Source: Candidatus Hydrothermota bacterium (lineage in GTDB: Bacteria > Hydrothermota > Hydrothermia > B15-G9). From it: a DNA stretch of 6,327 bases. How positions within the stretch are numbered: the first letter of the stretch is position 1; each line of letters opens with the position of its first letter. The notes beneath the pieces are model-generated. The model was not told where the DNA came from. It was given only the letters and a program-made list of their open reading frames with translations, and ran no database searches. The stretch lies in assembly GCA_003645975.1 (NCBI GenBank), contig QNDP01000092.1:1-6327 (forward strand), given 5' to 3'. Below are positions 4,062 to 6,327 of the stretch, one piece after another. Made by a program: the position numbers and the translations under genes.

Positions 4062-6327
4062 GTGAGGCCAAAAAATCCAGAGGAAAAATCAGGTTGGTGA
4101 ACCCATACATCGTCGGGCGGCCTGTCGATGGCACGGAGGCGTTTGTCGGCCGAAGGGACATCATCAAATCGGTTCCCGAGCTCCTCGCTAACCCTCAGAA
4201 CACACTTGTGATAATTCAAGGGCCTCGCCGTTCTGGCAAGACTTCGACGCTCCGTCAGCTCGAACGCACCATGCCGAGAGAGCGGTTTGAGCCTCTGTTC
4301 TTCGACCTTCAGCCATACACCGAAGTTCCGCTCGGCGAACTGCTCTGGTCGATTGCAAAATCGGTCGCACGTAGAATAGGAATTGAGGTTCTGAAAAGGG
4401 ATGAATTCGACAACGATGGCAGATACTTTGAGGAGGAATTCATCCCGAAGGTCAACGAGGCGTTGGGCGACAGAAGATTGGTTTTCCTTTTCGACGAATT
4501 CGATGTCCTCGACCCAGGAACCGAACAGAAACTTTCAAAAAGGACAGCCGTTCGCTCTTTTGTCCCGTTTATGGACAGGTTCATCCAGCGAAATCCGGGT
4601 CCAGCGCTCATTTTCGCCATAGGCCGTTTTCCAGAAGACCTTTCGGTCAGGTTCATAAGGCTCCTTCGCTATGCCGCACGGAGTTTCGATGTTTGGGTCC
4701 TTCCGAGAGAGGACGCCGTCCAGCTTATCAAACTTGCCGAGAAGAAGGGGACTCTGAAATTTGAAGACGGAGCGGTTGAGCGGATACTTTTTCTCAGTGG
4801 AGGGCACCCTTATGCGACCCAGCTTATCTGCTCTGTCATCTGGGACGCCAAACATCAGGAGACCGACGATGTTGCTCCAACCGTCTCGGCTGAGGATGTG
4901 GATAACTCGATCGAGCGCTCGCTCGAAGCCGGAAATCAGGCATTCGCTTGGATGTGGGATGGCCTCTCACCTGCCGAGAAGATATTCGCCTCTGCACTCG
5001 CAGAAGTCTCTTCTGGAGGGGCTTTCATCCCGAAAGAAAAGGTTGTCGAACGGATGACACAGGTCAGTTCACGGCTCAGGATCCGTCAGGTAGAATGGGC
5101 GCCAAGAGACCTTGTCAAACGAAAAATCCTTGTCAAATATGAACACGGTTATCGGTTCGCCATAGAGCTGTTTAGACTCTGGATCCTTAAACACCATCCA
5201 CTTGAGAGGACAAAATTTGAGATAGAGCAGCTCAATCCAGCAGCCCATCGGCTGTTCCTCGCAGGCGAAGCCATGTTCAACACCGGCCAATATGAAGATG
5301 CCATCGACCTTTTTGAACGGGCTATCAAGCAGAACCCCAGACATTTCTCGGCACACCTCTACATGGGCGAGGCTTATCTTGAGCTTGGCAAGTTGGACGA
5401 GGCCATCGAGATTCTGGAAAAAGCCTATGAGATCGACAGCGTTGCAGCCGCATCGAGCCTTTCGAGGGCTTATTGGGCAAAGGCCTCGGACCTTAGTGAA
5501 AAGAAGGAAGAAGATGACGCACTTGAATTTTATAAAAAAGCCTTGAAGCTCCAAAGAGGACATGATTTAACGCCGGTTTTGAACCTTATCGACGAAATTA
5601 TCTATCGAAGAGATTTTGAGAAAGCCGAATTTGTATTGTCAGAATTTCAACAAATTGTTGGTGAACTACCTGAGATAACCAATCGGTTTAAATCGGTGCA
5701 AATTGAGAGGCTGAAGACCGAACTGGAAAAAGCTGAAATAGAAAAGGATTGGGACCGGGCAGTCGAGATTTCTAAGGAACTTATGAGGTTGGATGAAAAT
5801 CGGGTATCTCACTGGAAAGAAAAGCTAAGACATTATGAGATCGAGCTTGAAGCGAAAAATTTAAGGGAGGAAGTGGAATTTCTTCTTTCTAAGGACAGGG
5901 ATAGAGAAGTTGTTGAAAGGATCGCCAAACTTTTAAAGTTGAAAAAGGACGAAACAGAAACATTAAAATTCTCGGCCGGTGTTATCAGCTCTATTGTGAA
6001 TATTAGAAGCCCCAAGGTTTTAGGTCGAGGTTGGATAACGGATGTCAAATTCTCGCCTGACGGAAGGTTTATCGCCGTCGCGACATCCATCGGTATATGG
6101 ATCTATCCACTTGAAACCCAAGATGAAGTGCCGACCCCCTTCAAATTTATCCCAACAGATTCGGTAGTCCGTTCAATAGCATTCACATCGGATGGCCAAT
6201 TCATCGTTTCGGGGAGTTCTGATGGGACGATCAAGGTATGGCGGATGAGAGATGGTTCGTTAATAAGGACACTGAAGGGTCATTCTGGTTCGGTTTATTC
6301 CGTAGCGATAAGTCCAGATGGAGAGAT
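4058..6327 (+). CDS. STAND-like P-loop ATPase with TPR and WD40 repeats (3' end beyond the window)
   Basis: The frame stays open for 756 codons to the window edge. The N-terminus has NPYIVGRP (15-22) and FVGRRD (29-34), typical of novel-STAND and archaeal-type ATPases. Walker A is GPRRSGKT (55-62, K61), Walker B is LVFLFDEFD (141-149, D146-E147), and GGHPY (248-252) follows the ATPase core. A winged-helix-like part spans about 303-376, ending in ELFRLW. TPR units lie at about 396-429, 430-461 and 462-500, then a charged helical stretch (about 505-650). WD40 repeats begin near 655: ITDVKFSPDG in the first, GTIKVW (723-728) in the second, and GHSGSVYSVAISPDG in the third, which is cut. More blades must lie downstream. 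Such proteins are ATP-dependent switches whose repeats sense a ligand and whose ATPase drives assembly. The start overlaps the SPFH stop and has only a weak ribosome binding site, implying coupled translation; a TTG at 4094 behind AGAGGA is a weaker alternative. The effector, if any, is not seen. Confidence 0.9.
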   Translation, partial: MSEAKKSRGKIRLVNPYIVGRPVDGTEAFVGRRDIIKSVPELLANPQNTLVIIQGPRRSGKTSTLRQLERTMPRERFEPLFFDLQPYTEVPLGELLWSIAKSVARRIGIEVLKRDEFDNDGRYFEEEFIPKVNEALGDRRLVFLFDEFDVLDPGTEQKLSKRTAVRSFVPFMDRFIQRNPGPALIFAIGRFPEDLSVRFIRLLRYAARSFDVWVLPREDAVQLIKLAEKKGTLKFEDGAVERILFLSGGHPYATQLICSVIWDAKHQETDDVAPTVSAEDVDNSIERSLEAGNQAFAWMWDGLSPAEKIFASALAEVSSGGAFIPKEKVVERMTQVSSRLRIRQVEWAPRDLVKRKILVKYEHGYRFAIELFRLWILKHHPLERTKFEIEQLNPAAHRLFLAGEAMFNTGQYEDAIDLFERAIKQNPRHFSAHLYMGEAYLELGKLDEAIEILEKAYEIDSVAAASSLSRAYWAKASDLSEKKEEDDALEFYKKALKLQRGHDLTPVLNLIDEIIYRRDFEKAEFVLSEFQQIVGELPEITNRFKSVQIERLKTELEKAEIEKDWDRAVEISKELMRLDENRVSHWKEKLRHYEIELEAKNLREEVEFLLSKDRDREVVERIAKLLKLKKDETETLKFSAGVISSIVNIRSPKVLGRGWITDVKFSPDGRFIAVATSIGIWIYPLETQDEVPTPFKFIPTDSVVRSIAFTSDGQFIVSGSSDGTIKVWRMRDGSLIRTLKGHSGSVYSVAISPDGE

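Noticed and set aside
4309..5563. Several overlapping minus-strand open frames (about 4309-4656, 4535-4855, 5069-5563) and plus-strand frames in the same stretch
   Set aside because: The + strand frame starting at 4058 is open throughout with Walker A, Walker B, TPR and WD40 motifs in order, so the others are shadows.
4058..6327. Possible frameshift between the ATPase, TPR and WD40 parts
   Set aside because: I translated the frame row by row and found no stop from 4058 to the end, so one continuous protein is the simplest reading.
1..6327. CRISPR array, tRNA or rRNA genes, insertion sequence ends
   Set aside because: No regularly spaced direct repeats, no cloverleaf-like segments, and no transposase motifs or terminal inverted repeats were seen; nearly every base is in a protein gene.

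Overview
The window reads as bacterial. It has strong AAGGAGG-type ribosome binding sites, a sigma-70-like promoter, and genes packed end to end on the + strand. Nothing in it fixes the phylum. The proteins (an exported PLD-family enzyme, an exported metallophosphatase relative, an NfeD/SPFH pair and a STAND-type ATPase with TPR and WD40 repeats) point to a free-living bacterium with a well-developed envelope, possibly an uncultivated lineage; that last point is inference.

Layout. Positions 1-945 hold the 3' part of a PLP-dependent amino-acid decarboxylase that resembles the large Enterococcus-type tyrosine decarboxylases. A 77-base gap (946-1022) carries a good candidate promoter and a strong ribosome binding site. 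Five genes then follow without a gap: an exported single-HKD phospholipase D-like protein (1023-1592), an exported protein with the UshA-type metallophosphatase fold but most metal ligands replaced (1589-2512), a short membrane NfeD protein (2509-3039), an SPFH/stomatin-like membrane protein (3036-4061), and the first 756 codons of a large STAND-like ATPase with TPR and WD40 repeats that runs off the window (4058 to the end). Each of the four junctions is a 4-base ATGA start/stop overlap, although the SPFH gene may really start 6 bases further on.

How they may work together. NfeD and SPFH proteins are a known partner pair that forms membrane microdomains. Here the pair lies between two predicted exported proteins, one of them probably a catalytically dead phosphatase, and a cytoplasmic sensor-type NTPase. 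The tight coupling suggests one envelope-associated system in which the STAND ATPase senses or signals through its repeats, the SPFH/NfeD pair gives a membrane platform, and the PLD-like enzyme acts on nucleic acid or phospholipid outside the cytoplasmic membrane. The gene order and motifs are seen in the sequence; the joint function is inference. The decarboxylase is probably a separate transcription unit.
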